Positions 16,513-25,593 are shown, counted from the stretch's first letter. The stretch: DNA of 64,000 nucleotides from Paracoccus ravus (GCF_004522175.1 NZ_SDEB01000003.1:1-64000), one strand, 5' to 3'. Notes: generated by a model not told the origin, from the letters alone. Numbers and translations are program-made.

Positions 16513-17517
16513 TCAGGTCAGGGCGACCTGCCTCACGATCTCGGCGCTGACCTTGTCGGGGGTCACGCCCTCGCCCTGGGCCTCGAAGCTCAGCCCCAGC
16601 CGGTGGCGAAAGACATCGGGCAGGATGGCGCGGACATCCTCGGGATCCACATAGTCACGACCGTTCAACCAGGCATGGGTGCGGGCGCAACGGTCCAGCG
16701 CCAGCGAGGCGCGCGGCGAACAGCCAACTTCGATCCAGCGTTTCAGATCTTCACCGAACTCGGCCGGAATACGGGTCGCATTCACCAGATCGGCCATGTA
16801 GCGTTCGACCGCCTCGGCCACGGCAATGGCGCCGATTTCGCGCCGGGCGGCAAAGACGGCGTCCTGCGGGATCGGAACAGGCTTGGCGGCTGGGGCTGCG
16901 CCCTGCTGTTCTTGCATGGCGGCGATTTCCTCGCCACGGACGAGGCGGATCACCTCGACCTCATCCCCGACCGGGGGATAGGTGATGTTCACATGCATGA
17001 GGAAGCGGTCCATCTGCGCCTCGGGCAGCGGATAGGTCCCCTCTTGCTCGACCGGGTTCTGGGTCGCCATGACCATGAAGAGCGGCTCCATCTTATGGGT
17101 CGTCCCCGCGACGGTGACCTGCCTTTCCTCCATCGCTTCCAGCAGCGCCGCCTGGACCTTGGCCGGGGCGCGGTTGATCTCATCGGCAAGGACGATATTG
17201 GCAAAGATCGGGCCGGGGTCGAAACGGAACTCGGTTTCATCCCCTGACTTGTAAAGCACCTCGGTGCCGGTCACATCCGAGGGCAGCAGGTCCGGCGTGA
17301 ACTGGATACGGCTGAATTTCGCATCCATGTTCTTGGCCAAGGCCTTGATCGCGCGGGTCTTTGCCAGACCGGGCAGCCCCTCGACCAGCAGGTTGCCATT
17401 GGCGAGCAGGCCGATGATGAGCCGCTCGATCACGTCGCGCTGGCCGATGATCGCCTGTCCCATGCGGGCTCTCAGATCCTCGATCTGCTCGCGGGCAGAG
17501 GTGACTGTCTGATTCAT
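16513..17517 (-). CDS. moxR: MoxR-family AAA+ ATPase
   Basis: A 334-residue AAA_3 ATPase. Walker A is GLPGLAKT (47-54), Walker B is IVLADEINRAPAKVQAALLEAMEE, sensor 1 lies in FMVMATQNPVEQEGTYPLPEAQMDRF, and the C-terminal lid contains GCSPRASLALDRCARTHAWLNGRDYV. MoxR proteins act as chaperones that remodel or insert metal into partner enzymes together with VWA proteins. The ATG at 17517 was chosen because MNQTVTSAREQIEDLRARMG matches the family start; open codons upstream are noise. It is 13 bases downstream of the HAD gene and 7 bases upstream of the DUF58 gene, so one transcript is likely. Confidence 0.93.
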   Translation of the reverse strand: MNQTVTSAREQIEDLRARMGQAIIGQRDVIERLIIGLLANGNLLVEGLPGLAKTRAIKALAKNMDAKFSRIQFTPDLLPSDVTGTEVLYKSGDETEFRFDPGPIFANIVLADEINRAPAKVQAALLEAMEERQVTVAGTTHKMEPLFMVMATQNPVEQEGTYPLPEAQMDRFLMHVNITYPPVGDEVEVIRLVRGEEIAAMQEQQGAAPAAKPVPIPQDAVFAARREIGAIAVAEAVERYMADLVNATRIPAEFGEDLKRWIEVGCSPRASLALDRCARTHAWLNGRDYVDPEDVRAILPDVFRHRLGLSFEAQGEGVTPDKVSAEIVRQVALT

Positions 17518-17530
17518 GTGTTGCGGGAAC

Positions 17531-18517
17531 CTATTTCTTGCCGGTCCAGATGCGCGACCAGTCATTTTTCATATCGACCAGCAGCCAGCCACGCTTTTCG
17601 GCCTCGTCGATCCCCTTGCTCAAGACACCGATATGGCCCTCGCGGTCATAGGCGAATTCGCGTTCCGCATCGGTGTGATGGACGATCAGGCCGAAGGCTG
17701 GGCCCTCGCCCGAGGTCGCATATTCCAGCATGGCGAAATCGCCATCTGAGTTCCCGGCCACGAAGATCGGCCGCTTGCCTATATGGCGGTCGATACCGAC
17801 GGGCTTGCCCTCCTTGTCGTCGATGAAGGTCACGCCGCCATGCTTCATCAGCACGGGCTTGCCATCCTGCTCTTCGTATTTTGTCTCGCCCTCGGTGCCG
17901 ACGACGTTTTCCGGCGGGATTCCATAGGCCTCTTCGGCGAAGGCGCGGATGAAATGCGCCCCGCCGCCCGAGACGATATAGGTCGAGAACCCCTCGTCGC
18001 GCAGATAGCTCAGCAACTCGACCATCGGCTGGTAGGTCATGTCGACGTAATGCATGCCGGTGGTCGGATGGGTCGCGGTGCTGACCCATTCATGGGTCTC
18101 GGATTGGAACTGGTCCACGCTCATGCCGGAATGCGAGATGTTGATAATCTCCAGCAGCCCCTCGACGCCCTTGGACATGGCGGCCTCCATGTCGCCATTG
18201 GCTGCGCCCTTGAGCACATCCGAGGACAAGATCGAGGGATCGGCCACCGATTTGACCTTCAGCACATCCAGCGCATAGAGGCCCTGAAAATAGACCGGCT
18301 GCTCGGCCCAGAGCGTGCCGTCATTGTCGAAGGCCGCGATCCGGTCCTGTTGTGGCACGAACTTCTCCGAGGCGGGATCGGTCACGTCCTCGACAAAGGC
18401 GATGATCGCGGATTTGCTCTCGCCCTCATTCCACGAAGGCAGCGGATCGGCCAGGACCGGCGCGGCGAACGCGACCAGCATGGCGGTTGCGGCGGCAAGA
18501 TTGCATGTCTTCAACAT
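17531..18517 (-). CDS. Secreted haloacid dehalogenase-like (HAD) phosphatase
   Basis: A 328-residue HAD-superfamily hydrolase with a Sec signal (MLKTCNLAAATAMLVAFAAPVLA), so periplasmic. Motif I is FDNDGTLW, with Asp64 the nucleophile and Asp66 the acid/base. Motif II lies in STYIVSGGGAHF, and motif IV in FVAGNSDGDFAML. A cap region lies between I and II. It should hydrolyse a phosphoester, but the substrate is unknown. Strong Shine-Dalgarno bases (GGAGGAGACAGG) precede the ATG at 18517; the open frame upstream has no family match. It stands between a sulfatase gene and moxR. Whether it works with the sulfatase or the MoxR complex is open. Confidence 0.88.
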   Translation of the reverse strand: MLKTCNLAAATAMLVAFAAPVLADPLPSWNEGESKSAIIAFVEDVTDPASEKFVPQQDRIAAFDNDGTLWAEQPVYFQGLYALDVLKVKSVADPSILSSDVLKGAANGDMEAAMSKGVEGLLEIINISHSGMSVDQFQSETHEWVSTATHPTTGMHYVDMTYQPMVELLSYLRDEGFSTYIVSGGGAHFIRAFAEEAYGIPPENVVGTEGETKYEEQDGKPVLMKHGGVTFIDDKEGKPVGIDRHIGKRPIFVAGNSDGDFAMLEYATSGEGPAFGLIVHHTDAEREFAYDREGHIGVLSKGIDEAEKRGWLLVDMKNDWSRIWTGKK

Positions 18518-18603
18518 CCTGTCTCCTCCGGCAGGGGACGATCGGTCCCGGATTATCGAAAGCCCGCCACCCGATGGGCTTTCGGAAATCCGCGGCGTTG
18601 AAA

Positions 18604-18629
18604 GAAAGGCCGGTAAATACCGGCCTTTC
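18604..18629 (-). terminator. Terminator between the sulfatase and HAD genes
   Basis: GAAAGGCCGGTA and TACCGGCCTTTC form a perfect 12-base stem around AA, ten bases past the sulfatase stop. On the minus strand it is followed by TTTCAACG. It probably reduces read-through from the sulfatase into the HAD-moxR operon rather than separating them fully. Confidence 0.75.
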
Positions 18630-18638
18630 CAACGATTG

Positions 18639-20216
18639 TCAGTTTCCGCCCATATTGGCCAAGGCGTCGTTAATTTCTTCTTGGACCTGGTCGATCGAGA
18701 AACTGTCGGGCTTCTGCGCCGGCGGGAATTCCTTGAAGGTCTGCAGGAACTTGCCCACCTCTGCGCTGGCCGGGCCGACCAGATAGGCATGGTCGCTGAT
18801 CCAGTCCCAATAGGTGTTCGAAGTAATCTGCGCCCGCTCGTAAGGGTCTGCGCGCAGGTCGAACAGGTAAGGCACACGCAGCTTAACGAAGGGCTCAGCC
18901 CAGACCTGCATCGTGCCCTGGGCACGCTGTTCGGCGAAGACGACTTTCCAGTTCTCGTAGCGCAGGGCGACGATTTCACCATCGTCGTTGAAGTAGAAGA
19001 ACTCGTTCCGAGCACCCTCGTCGGTTTCGCCAGTCAGGTAGGGCAGTTGGTTATATCCATCGAGGTGGTTCTTATATTCCTTGCCGTTGATGGTCGTGCC
19101 GGTCAGCAGACGATCCTTGATATCGGTATCGCCCACGGCGGCCATGATGGTCGGGAACCAATCGAGCCCCGAGAAAATGTCATTGGCGACCGATCCCGGC
19201 TCGATATGGCCCGGCCATTTGATCATCGCCGGAACGCGGAATGCACCTTCCCAGTTGGTATTCTTCTCAGAGCGGAAGGGCGTCGTGCCGGCATCCGGCC
19301 AGGTATTCTGGTGCGGGCCGTTATCAGTCGTGTAGATCACGATGGTATTGTCGGCGACGCCCAGATCGTCCACCGCCTTGAGGACCGTACCGATCAGCGC
19401 GTCATGCTCGCGCATGCCATCTGCATATTCGGTCAGCGCATCCAGAGCCGGAGCACTGCGGTTTTCGGCCTTTACATGCGTTTTGTAGTGCATGCGGGTC
19501 GTGTTGTACCAGGTGAAGAAGGGCTTGCCCGCTTCCACCTGACGTTTCATGAAGTCGATAGCCGCCGCCGCGGTCTCTTCGTCCACGGTTTCCATGCGCT
19601 TGCGGGTCAGCGGACCGGTATCCTCGATCTGGCCGTCCGCGGTGGCCTTGAGGACGCCGCGCGGGCCGAAGCGTTCGCGGAAAGCCGGATCTTGCGGATA
19701 GTTAAATTGTTCGGGCTCTTCCTCGGCATTCAGGTGATAGAGATTGCCCAAGAACTCGTCGAAGCCGTGGTTGGTCGGCAGGAACTCGTCCTTGTCGCCA
19801 AGATGGTTCTTGCCGAACTGGCCGGTGGCATAGCCCTGATCCTTCAGCGCCGAGGCCAGCGTCACATCCGATGCCTGCAAGCCAGCATTCGCGCCGGGCA
19901 GACCCACTTTGGACAGGCCGGTACGGAAGGTCGACTGGCCGGTCAGGAAGGTCGAGCGACCCGCGGTACAGCTCTGCTCGGCGTAATAGTCGGTAAAGAT
20001 CAAACCCTCATTGGCGATGCTGTCGATATTGGGCGTGGTGTAGCCCATCAGGCCCTTCGTGAAGACCGACAGGTTGCCCTGCCCGATATCATCTCCAAAG
20101 ATCACAAGGATATTCGGTTTGCCTGAGGCATCAGTCGAAGCGGCTGGCGCATCCTGCGCCATGGCAAACCCTGAGGCTGTCACCAGCGCCAGAGTGCAGC
20201 CCAATAGTCGAAACAT
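18639..20216 (-). CDS. Periplasmic arylsulfatase-type sulfatase (formylglycine-dependent)
   Basis: A 525-residue type I sulfatase with a signal peptide (MFRLLGCTLALVTASGFAMA). ILVIFGDDIGQGN gives the paired metal aspartates (42-43). The maturation motif CTAGR (Cys83-Arg87) fits C-x-(P/A)-x-R and indicates conversion of Cys83 to formylglycine. GKNHLGD and YTTDNGPH are further active-site blocks. It should release sulfate from an organic sulfate ester in the periplasm; whether the substrate is aryl or sugar sulfate cannot be told. A formylglycine-generating enzyme is not encoded in the window. A perfect palindrome lies just upstream, and a terminator follows. Confidence 0.92.
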   Translation of the reverse strand: MFRLLGCTLALVTASGFAMAQDAPAASTDASGKPNILVIFGDDIGQGNLSVFTKGLMGYTTPNIDSIANEGLIFTDYYAEQSCTAGRSTFLTGQSTFRTGLSKVGLPGANAGLQASDVTLASALKDQGYATGQFGKNHLGDKDEFLPTNHGFDEFLGNLYHLNAEEEPEQFNYPQDPAFRERFGPRGVLKATADGQIEDTGPLTRKRMETVDEETAAAAIDFMKRQVEAGKPFFTWYNTTRMHYKTHVKAENRSAPALDALTEYADGMREHDALIGTVLKAVDDLGVADNTIVIYTTDNGPHQNTWPDAGTTPFRSEKNTNWEGAFRVPAMIKWPGHIEPGSVANDIFSGLDWFPTIMAAVGDTDIKDRLLTGTTINGKEYKNHLDGYNQLPYLTGETDEGARNEFFYFNDDGEIVALRYENWKVVFAEQRAQGTMQVWAEPFVKLRVPYLFDLRADPYERAQITSNTYWDWISDHAYLVGPASAEVGKFLQTFKEFPPAQKPDSFSIDQVQEEINDALANMGGN

Positions 20217-20495
20217 GATCGTCTCTCCTGATTATTGAAACTGAACGTTCAGTCCAATCCTGCCATTTCACACTTGGTCGGCGGAAACTTGGGTGGGAGA
20301 GGCCGCAAAGAGGTCACATGGCCTGAAACCGGCGGGGGGCATTCCCAAGGCGTGATCCCTTTCCAGCTTTTCCTCCGTGCGATTCCAAGTGGTCTGCGGT
20401 CCTTCGGACAAGCGAAGGTTGCGATGTGTCTCACGGAAGGTCAAGTTCTCGTGGGGTAATTATTGAAATATGTGAACTTCCGCCGATGCGACGCA
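20217..20495. other. Intergenic region upstream of the sulfatase gene
   Basis: About 350 bases separate the sulfatase start from the garD stop. Apart from the palindrome at 20240-20253 and the garD terminator at 20496-20526, no gene-like frame with a ribosome site is seen on either strand. Confidence 0.5.
20240..20253. promoter_or_regulatory. Perfect 14-base palindrome upstream of the sulfatase gene (TetR-type operator)
   Basis: ACTGAACGTTCAGT is fully self-complementary and ends 24 bases before the sulfatase start codon. This length and the GAACGTTC core are typical of TetR/AcrR operators. No TetR gene lies in the window, so the regulator would be encoded elsewhere. Confidence 0.5.
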
Positions 20496-20526
20496 AAATG
20501 CCGCCACGGTCACCCGGGCGGCATTT
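20496..20526 (-). terminator. Intrinsic terminator of garD
   Basis: AAATGCCGCC (20496-20505) pairs perfectly with GGCGGCATTT (20517-20526). On the minus strand the hairpin ends in TTTT. It lies about 40 bases after the garD stop. Confidence 0.8.
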
Positions 20527-20567
20527 CCGATTTGCGAATGCAGCGCAGACTTGCCCGCGCAGGGGAA

Positions 20568-22118
20568 TCAGGTGACCGGTGCCGGGTTGAAGACCGCCAG
20601 CGCGTTATGGATGCCCCAGACATCGGACCACGGCTTCTTGCGCCCGCTCGCGACATCGAGAATCAATTCGAACAATTTCTGGCCGACTTCCTCAAGCGTC
20701 GCCTCGCCGGTCGCAACCGGGCCCGCGTCGAAATCCATCAGGTCGTGCCAGCGTTTCGCCAGATCGGTGCGGGTCGCGACCTTGACCACGGGTGCGGCGG
20801 CAAGACCGTAGGGCGTGCCGCGCCCGGTCGTGAAGACCTGCAGCGTCATGCCCGAAGCCAGTTGCTGCGTGCCGCAGACGAAATCCGAGGCCGGGGTCGC
20901 CGCAAAGATCAGGCCCTTTTTCGAGACCCGCTCACCGGGCGACAGCACCTGCGAGATCTTGCTGCTGCCGGATTTCGCAATCGAACCAAGAGCTTTCTCA
21001 ACGATGTTCGAGAGGCCGCCTTTCTTGTTGCCAGGCGAGGGGTTGGCGCTGCGGTCGGTGCGGCCCTGCGCCAGATAATCGTCATACCATTTCATCTCGC
21101 GCAGCATGGCGCGGCCGGTTTCCTCGTCGATGCAGCGCGGGGTCAGCAGATGGACGGCGTCACGCACCTCGGTCACTTCCGAGAACATGACAGTGCCCCC
21201 TGCCCGCACGATCAGGTCGGCGGCGATGCCAAGCGCGGGGTTCGCGGTCACGCCCGAGAACGCATCCGAGCCGCCGCATTGCAGACCGACGACCAGTTCC
21301 GAGGCCGGGACCGTCTCGCGCTTGCGGCGGTTCAGCTGCTCAAGGCGCTCTTCGGCCATCGCCAGAATGCGGTCGATCATCGCCTGAAAACCGGTGAAGC
21401 TTTCATCCTGCAGGCTCATGATATTGCGCATGGCCTGGTCCGAGGGCAGTTCGGGCATCAGGGTTTCGGGGCGCAGCTTCTCGCAGCCGAGGCCGACGAC
21501 AAGGATCTCGCCGCCGAAATTCGGGTTCTTGGCAAGGTTCTGCAGGGTGCGGATCGGCACAACGGCCTCGGGGGCGTTGATCGCCACGCCGCAGCCGTAA
21601 AGGTGGTTGAGGCCCACAACGTCATCGACATTGGGATATTTCGGCAGCAGGCGCTCTTTGATGATGCGGACGGCGTGATCGACCACGCCCGCCACGCAAT
21701 GCACCGAGGTCGAGATGCCCAGCACGTTGCGCGTGCCGACCGAGCCATCCGCGTTGCGGTAACCCTCGAAGGTGTAGCCCTCGAGCGGCGGCAGGTCCTC
21801 GGGAACCTTGGTCGCCAGCGGCAGGCTTTCCAGTTCGGGGGGCTGCGGCAGTTCCAGCAGAAGCTCGTTCACCCACGACCCGCGCGGCAGAGCCTTCAGC
21901 GCATAGCCGATGACTTCGCCGTAACGCACGATCTCGCCGCCCTCGGGCACATCGACCAACGTGACCTTATGGGCCTGCGGGACGTGATCGATCAGGGTGA
22001 TGCCGTCCATTTCCGTCCCTGCGGGCAGGCCGCCTGAATTCACGACGATGGCGACATTGTCGGCGGGGTTCAGACGGATCGAACGGGGGGCTTCAGGGGC
22101 TGCCTGCTGAATGGTCAT
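20568..22118 (-). CDS. garD: Galactarate dehydratase (UxaA/GarD family)
   Basis: A 516-residue protein close to E. coli GarD over its whole length (E. coli about 523). Shared blocks include [95 protein letters not shown] and the exact C-terminus FNPAPVT. GarD dehydrates meso-galactarate to 5-keto-4-deoxy-D-glucarate with a divalent metal. The start ATG at 22118 matches the family; codons upstream to 22151 are extra. It follows the garP-type transporter gene, and the regulator lies beyond that, divergent. Assignment is firm. Confidence 0.95.
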   Translation of the reverse strand: MTIQQAAPEAPRSIRLNPADNVAIVVNSGGLPAGTEMDGITLIDHVPQAHKVTLVDVPEGGEIVRYGEVIGYALKALPRGSWVNELLLELPQPPELESLPLATKVPEDLPPLEGYTFEGYRNADGSVGTRNVLGISTSVHCVAGVVDHAVRIIKERLLPKYPNVDDVVGLNHLYGCGVAINAPEAVVPIRTLQNLAKNPNFGGEILVVGLGCEKLRPETLMPELPSDQAMRNIMSLQDESFTGFQAMIDRILAMAEERLEQLNRRKRETVPASELVVGLQCGGSDAFSGVTANPALGIAADLIVRAGGTVMFSEVTEVRDAVHLLTPRCIDEETGRAMLREMKWYDDYLAQGRTDRSANPSPGNKKGGLSNIVEKALGSIAKSGSSKISQVLSPGERVSKKGLIFAATPASDFVCGTQQLASGMTLQVFTTGRGTPYGLAAAPVVKVATRTDLAKRWHDLMDFDAGPVATGEATLEEVGQKLFELILDVASGRKKPWSDVWGIHNALAVFNPAPVT

Positions 22119-22165
22119 GGGGTCTCCTCGCTGCGCCGCATGCGGGCGCAAGACTATCGCGGAAA

Positions 22166-22189
22166 GGCGGCGGCCGTGAAGCCGCCGCC
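22166..22189 (-). repeat. Intercistronic hairpin between garP-like and garD genes
   Basis: GGCGGCGGC and GCCGCCGCC form a 9-base stem around a six-base loop, in the gap between the transporter stop and garD start. With no U-tract, it is more likely an RNA-stabilising or attenuating structure than a terminator. Confidence 0.45.
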
Positions 22190-22196
22190 GGGATGC

Positions 22197-23570
22197 TCAG
22201 CGCGCGGGTTGGGCGATCAACGCATTCTTCAACTCGACGCGCTCGATCCTTCCGACCACGAAGAGCATCATGAACAGGGCGACCGCGGCGCTCAGCCCCA
22301 CAAAGACGAGGGCGCTTGCGAATGAGCCGCCGCTGGCCTGCACGAGATAGCCGATGACGATCGGCGTCACGATGCCTGCGCAATTGCCGAAGGTGTTGAA
22401 CAGGCCGCCCGAGATGCCGCCCGCCTCTTTCGGCGACGTATCCGAGACGATGGCCCAGCCCAGCGAACCGATGCCCTTGCCGAAGAAGGACAGCGACATG
22501 AAGAACACGACCAGCGCATCGGATTCGACATATTCGCAAGCCAGCATCGACATGGCGAGGAACATGCCGACCACGACCGGGGCCTTGCGCGCGAAGGTCA
22601 GCGAATAGCCGCGCTTGAGCAGCATGTCCGAGATGTAGCCGCCGAGGATCGCGCCGGCAAAGCCGCAAAGCGCGGGCATCGATGCGACGAAACCGGCCTT
22701 CAGGATCGACATGCCGCGTTCCTTGACCAGATAGATCGGGAACCAGGTCAGGAAGAAATAGGTCAGGATATTGATGCAGAACTGGAAGCTATACACCCCG
22801 AGCAGCATCCGGCTGGACAGCAGTTCCTTGACACATTTCATCGTGTCGACCTGCTTGGGCTTCGCCTCGGACTGGACGTAATCCAGATCGACCAGCGCAC
22901 CGCCCTCGCGGATATAGTCCAGCTCGGCCTGGTTGGCGCGCGGATGCAGACGCGGCGGGAAGATGACCTTGCCCCAGATCGCCGCCAGAACGATACCAAG
23001 GCCGCCGATGATATAGAACACGGCCTGCCAGCCGAAGGTGTGGACGATCGCCCCCATCAACGGCGCAAATGCTGCCGTGGCGAAATATTGCGACGAGTTG
23101 AAGATCGCCGAGGCAAAGCCGCGCTCCTGCTTGGGGAACCAAGCCGAGGTCAGGCGGGCGTTACCGGGGAAGCAGGGCGCTTCCGCAGCGCCGACGGCAA
23201 GACGCAGCGCAAACAGCATGAAGACGGCAGCACCGCCGGTCAGAAAACCCACCGTGCCTTGCAGAACGGTGAAGAGCGACCACAGCAGCAGGCCCCAGAA
23301 GTAAACGCGGCGCGAGCCGTATTTGTCCAGCATCGTGCCCATGGGCAGCTGTGCCAGCACATAGGACCAGGCGAATGCCGACAGGACATAGCCCATCTGG
23401 ACCGAGGACAGGCCGAGGGCCGCGCTCATGTCCTTGCCGGCCATCGACATGGTGGCCCGGTCGGCATAGTTGATCGTGGTGGCGATGAAGAGCATGGCGA
23501 GAATGCCCCAGCGGGCATTCGTGCGCCTGGTCACTGCCGCAGCAGTGCCCATGTGAGTTGACATATCCAA
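22197..23570 (-). CDS. garP: MFS galactarate/glucarate transporter (GarP/GudP type)
   Basis: A 457-residue MFS carrier of the anion:cation symporter family with about 12 helices. The segments RWGILAMLFIATTINYADRATMSMAGKDMSAALGLSSVQMGYVLSAFAWSYVLAQLPMG, then EAPCFPGNARLTSAWFP and GGISGGLFNTFGNCAGIVTPIVIGY, match the GarP/GudP/hexuronate group. It should import galactarate or glucarate by proton symport. The gene is first in the operon, followed by garD, and divergent from a FadR-type regulator. The start could also be the second methionine, two codons in. Confidence 0.92.
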   Translation of the reverse strand: MDMSTHMGTAAAVTRRTNARWGILAMLFIATTINYADRATMSMAGKDMSAALGLSSVQMGYVLSAFAWSYVLAQLPMGTMLDKYGSRRVYFWGLLLWSLFTVLQGTVGFLTGGAAVFMLFALRLAVGAAEAPCFPGNARLTSAWFPKQERGFASAIFNSSQYFATAAFAPLMGAIVHTFGWQAVFYIIGGLGIVLAAIWGKVIFPPRLHPRANQAELDYIREGGALVDLDYVQSEAKPKQVDTMKCVKELLSSRMLLGVYSFQFCINILTYFFLTWFPIYLVKERGMSILKAGFVASMPALCGFAGAILGGYISDMLLKRGYSLTFARKAPVVVGMFLAMSMLACEYVESDALVVFFMSLSFFGKGIGSLGWAIVSDTSPKEAGGISGGLFNTFGNCAGIVTPIVIGYLVQASGGSFASALVFVGLSAAVALFMMLFVVGRIERVELKNALIAQPAR

Positions 23571-23719
23571 AGGCTGTTCCTCCCGAGCCTGATATTCGTT
23601 CCAGACAACCCGGCCGGGCGGATCAGCGGTCTCATCCGACTTGCAGGATAGAGCGGAATCGCCGACCCGCGTAAGTCATTGATCCCGCATATTTATAGGG
23701 CCGATGTCTCTTACATGTC

Positions 23720-23772
23720 ATACAACTAGTCGATTGCGCGACAGTTTGGCAATACAAATAATACAAGTTGTT
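23720..23772. promoter_or_regulatory. Repeated ATACAA elements between garP-like and FadR-type genes
   Basis: ATACAA occurs at 23720-23725, 23752-23757 and 23761-23766. The last is part of ATACAAGTTGTT with a palindromic core ACAAGTTGT (23763-23771). The region lies between divergent garP-like and fadR-like genes and is AT-rich, as expected for an operator. The regulator at 23861 probably binds here. Confidence 0.45.
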
Positions 23773-23860
23773 CGTTCGGGCTGCCTCTGTCGGAATTTCT
23801 GGAAAGCCTCTATGTACTCCTCACGGGAGAAGTGTTGCCGTCGCGGCACGGAGGAAGAGT

Positions 23861-24598
23861 TTGGACAGCATTTTCAGAAGCGGACGCAATGACCCGGAGG
23901 ACAGCGCCCGCAACGGCGCAACGCCGACGCTGGCGGATCAGATCTACGACGAGATCGTGCATCTGATCCTCAGCAAGCCCCTGCCCGAGGGCAGCCGCTT
24001 GCCGACCGAGGCGCAATTCTGCCAACTCTATTCGGTGTCCCGCACGGTGGTCCGCGAAGCGCTGTCACGTCTCAAGATCGACGGCATCGTGACTTCTCGC
24101 CAGGGTCAGGGCAGCATGGTGCTGCGCCGGCCCAATGCGGGCGTTCTGGACTATCCCGAGATCGGGAGCATCGCCACCATGCAGCGACTGTTCGAATTCC
24201 GGCAGGTGATCGAGGCCGAAATCGCACCCTTCGCCGCGACCCGCCACAGCAGCGAGGAAATGGCCCGTATCGAAGAGGCTCATCACGCCGTCGAGCAGGC
24301 CCTTCGCGCGGGCGATCCCGGCATCGAAGAAGATCGGCTGTTTCATCTGGCCATAGCGGAAGCTGCGCATAACGGGTTTTTGCTGGCGGCGCTGTCATCG
24401 GCGGGGCCGCAATTCATCAAGAGCATCGAATTCGCGCGCAGCCTCTCGGGACCGCCCGGGCCAGAGCGGATCGCACATGTCTGCGCCGAACATCGCGACA
24501 TTGTCCAAGCGATTCGCGCCCGCGACGCCGATGCCGCCCGTGCGGCAATGGCCGCGCATCTGACCCAGACCCGCAGCCGCGTCTTTCTGGAGGAATGA
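23861..24598 (+). CDS. GntR/FadR-family regulator of the galactarate genes
   Basis: A 245-residue regulator with an N-terminal winged helix (about 22-90, including LPEGSRLPTEAQFCQLYSVSRTVVREALSRLKIDGIVTSRQGQGSMVL) and a C-terminal FCD ligand domain (about 105-240), whose acidic and histidine residues usually hold a metal and a carboxylate ligand. I chose TTG at 23861 because GGAGGAAGAG stands just before it; open codons reach back to 23768 with no such site. It is divergent from garP-garD, so a sugar diacid is the likely inducer. The stop is 30 bases from that of the convergent DapA-family gene. Confidence 0.88.
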   Translation: MDSIFRSGRNDPEDSARNGATPTLADQIYDEIVHLILSKPLPEGSRLPTEAQFCQLYSVSRTVVREALSRLKIDGIVTSRQGQGSMVLRRPNAGVLDYPEIGSIATMQRLFEFRQVIEAEIAPFAATRHSSEEMARIEEAHHAVEQALRAGDPGIEEDRLFHLAIAEAAHNGFLLAALSSAGPQFIKSIEFARSLSGPPGPERIAHVCAEHRDIVQAIRARDADAARAAMAAHLTQTRSRVFLEE

Positions 24599-24627
24599 TT
24601 TGGCGCGGCCGTCGGCGCCGAGGCGCG

Positions 24628-25533
24628 TCAGCCCGGCGCGGCGACAGTACGACCCAGCAGGTCATAGGCCGATAGAATTTCGGAAATCTTGCGGTCCTGA
24701 TCCGGATCCGGCAGCAAGGCCGGCTGGCGGCTGGGCCCGACCGAGGGATCCATCAGAAACAGCGCGCGCTTGACCAGCGCGGGCGGATAGCCGAGCCCGT
24801 AAAGATCCTTGCGGAAATTGCCAAAGATCTCTTGCTGCCGCGCGGCTTCCTTCTCGTCGCCCGCATTATGCGCGCGAAACAGCGCCGCCAGCACGTCCGG
24901 CATGACATTTCCCAGTCCCGAAATGCATCCCGCGGCACCCTGCAACAGGGACCAATGCACCAGATGGTCGGGGCCGGAATAGACCGAGAAACCCACCGTT
25001 TCGCGGCTGACCGCCAGATATTCCTCAAGCGTGTCCTGCCCGCCGCCCGAATCCTTGATCCCGGCGATATTGCCGTGACGGGCAAGGGCGCGGGCGGTCG
25101 CGGGGTCGATATGGTTCTGGGTCCGGGCCGGAATGTCATAGAGATAGACCGGGCTCCGCGCGGCATCCGCCACGGCGCTGAAATGCCGGATCAGCCCGTC
25201 CTGGGTACAGGCGATGAAAAAGGGCGTGATCACGGCAATGCCATCGACGCCGATCCGGTCGAACTCGCGGGCAAGCTTGATCGTCTCGAATGTCGCCGGC
25301 ATTCCGGCATTGACGATGACCTTGGCCGCGCCCGCGACCTCATCGACCACGGCTTCGGTCAGGGCGACTTTCTCGTCAAAGGTCAGGGCGGTAAAATCGC
25401 CATTGGTGCCCGCGCACATGATATTGTTCCCGGCGCGGATCTGGCGGCGCACCTGCGCACGCGTGGCGTCGAAATTGATCGTCTCGTCATTGTTGAAACA
25501 GGTGACGAGGGCGACAAAGGCTTCCTTGGTCAT
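24628..25533 (-). CDS. DapA-family aldolase/dehydratase, probably acting on a 2-keto-3-deoxy sugar acid
   Basis: A 301-residue class I aldolase of the dihydrodipicolinate synthase/N-acetylneuraminate lyase family. Tyr132 (YDIPARTQN) and Schiff-base Lys160 (IAGIKDSGG) align with DapA Tyr133/Lys161. GTNGDFTALT (42-51) stands where DapA has its carboxylate-binding GTTGE, so a substrate other than aspartate semialdehyde is likely. In this setting (GarD, galactarate transport) it may act on 5-keto-4-deoxyglucarate or another ketodeoxy acid, but relatives of YagE/YjhH type cannot be told apart by eye. It follows the binding-protein gene, from which it is separated by a terminator-like hairpin. Confidence 0.85.
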   Translation of the reverse strand: MTKEAFVALVTCFNNDETINFDATRAQVRRQIRAGNNIMCAGTNGDFTALTFDEKVALTEAVVDEVAGAAKVIVNAGMPATFETIKLAREFDRIGVDGIAVITPFFIACTQDGLIRHFSAVADAARSPVYLYDIPARTQNHIDPATARALARHGNIAGIKDSGGGQDTLEEYLAVSRETVGFSVYSGPDHLVHWSLLQGAAGCISGLGNVMPDVLAALFRAHNAGDEKEAARQQEIFGNFRKDLYGLGYPPALVKRALFLMDPSVGPSRQPALLPDPDQDRKISEILSAYDLLGRTVAAPG

Positions 25534-25550
25534 GCGGGCTCCGGAGGCAG

Positions 25551-25583
25551 GAAAAAATCCGGCCCCCGACAAGCGGGGACCGG
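25551..25583 (-). terminator. Terminator-like hairpin between the binding-protein gene and the aldolase gene
   Basis: On the minus strand, CCGGTCCCCG and CGGGGGCCGG pair (one G-T) around CTTGT and are followed by ATTTTTT. It lies ten bases after the binding-protein stop. This arrangement often lets binding protein be made in excess over downstream enzyme. Confidence 0.75.
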
Positions 25584-25593
25584 CAGGGAGGGA

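Noticed and set aside
20463-22037. 524-codon plus-strand frame opposite garD.
   Set aside because: Antisense shadow; the minus-strand product matches GarD from end to end.
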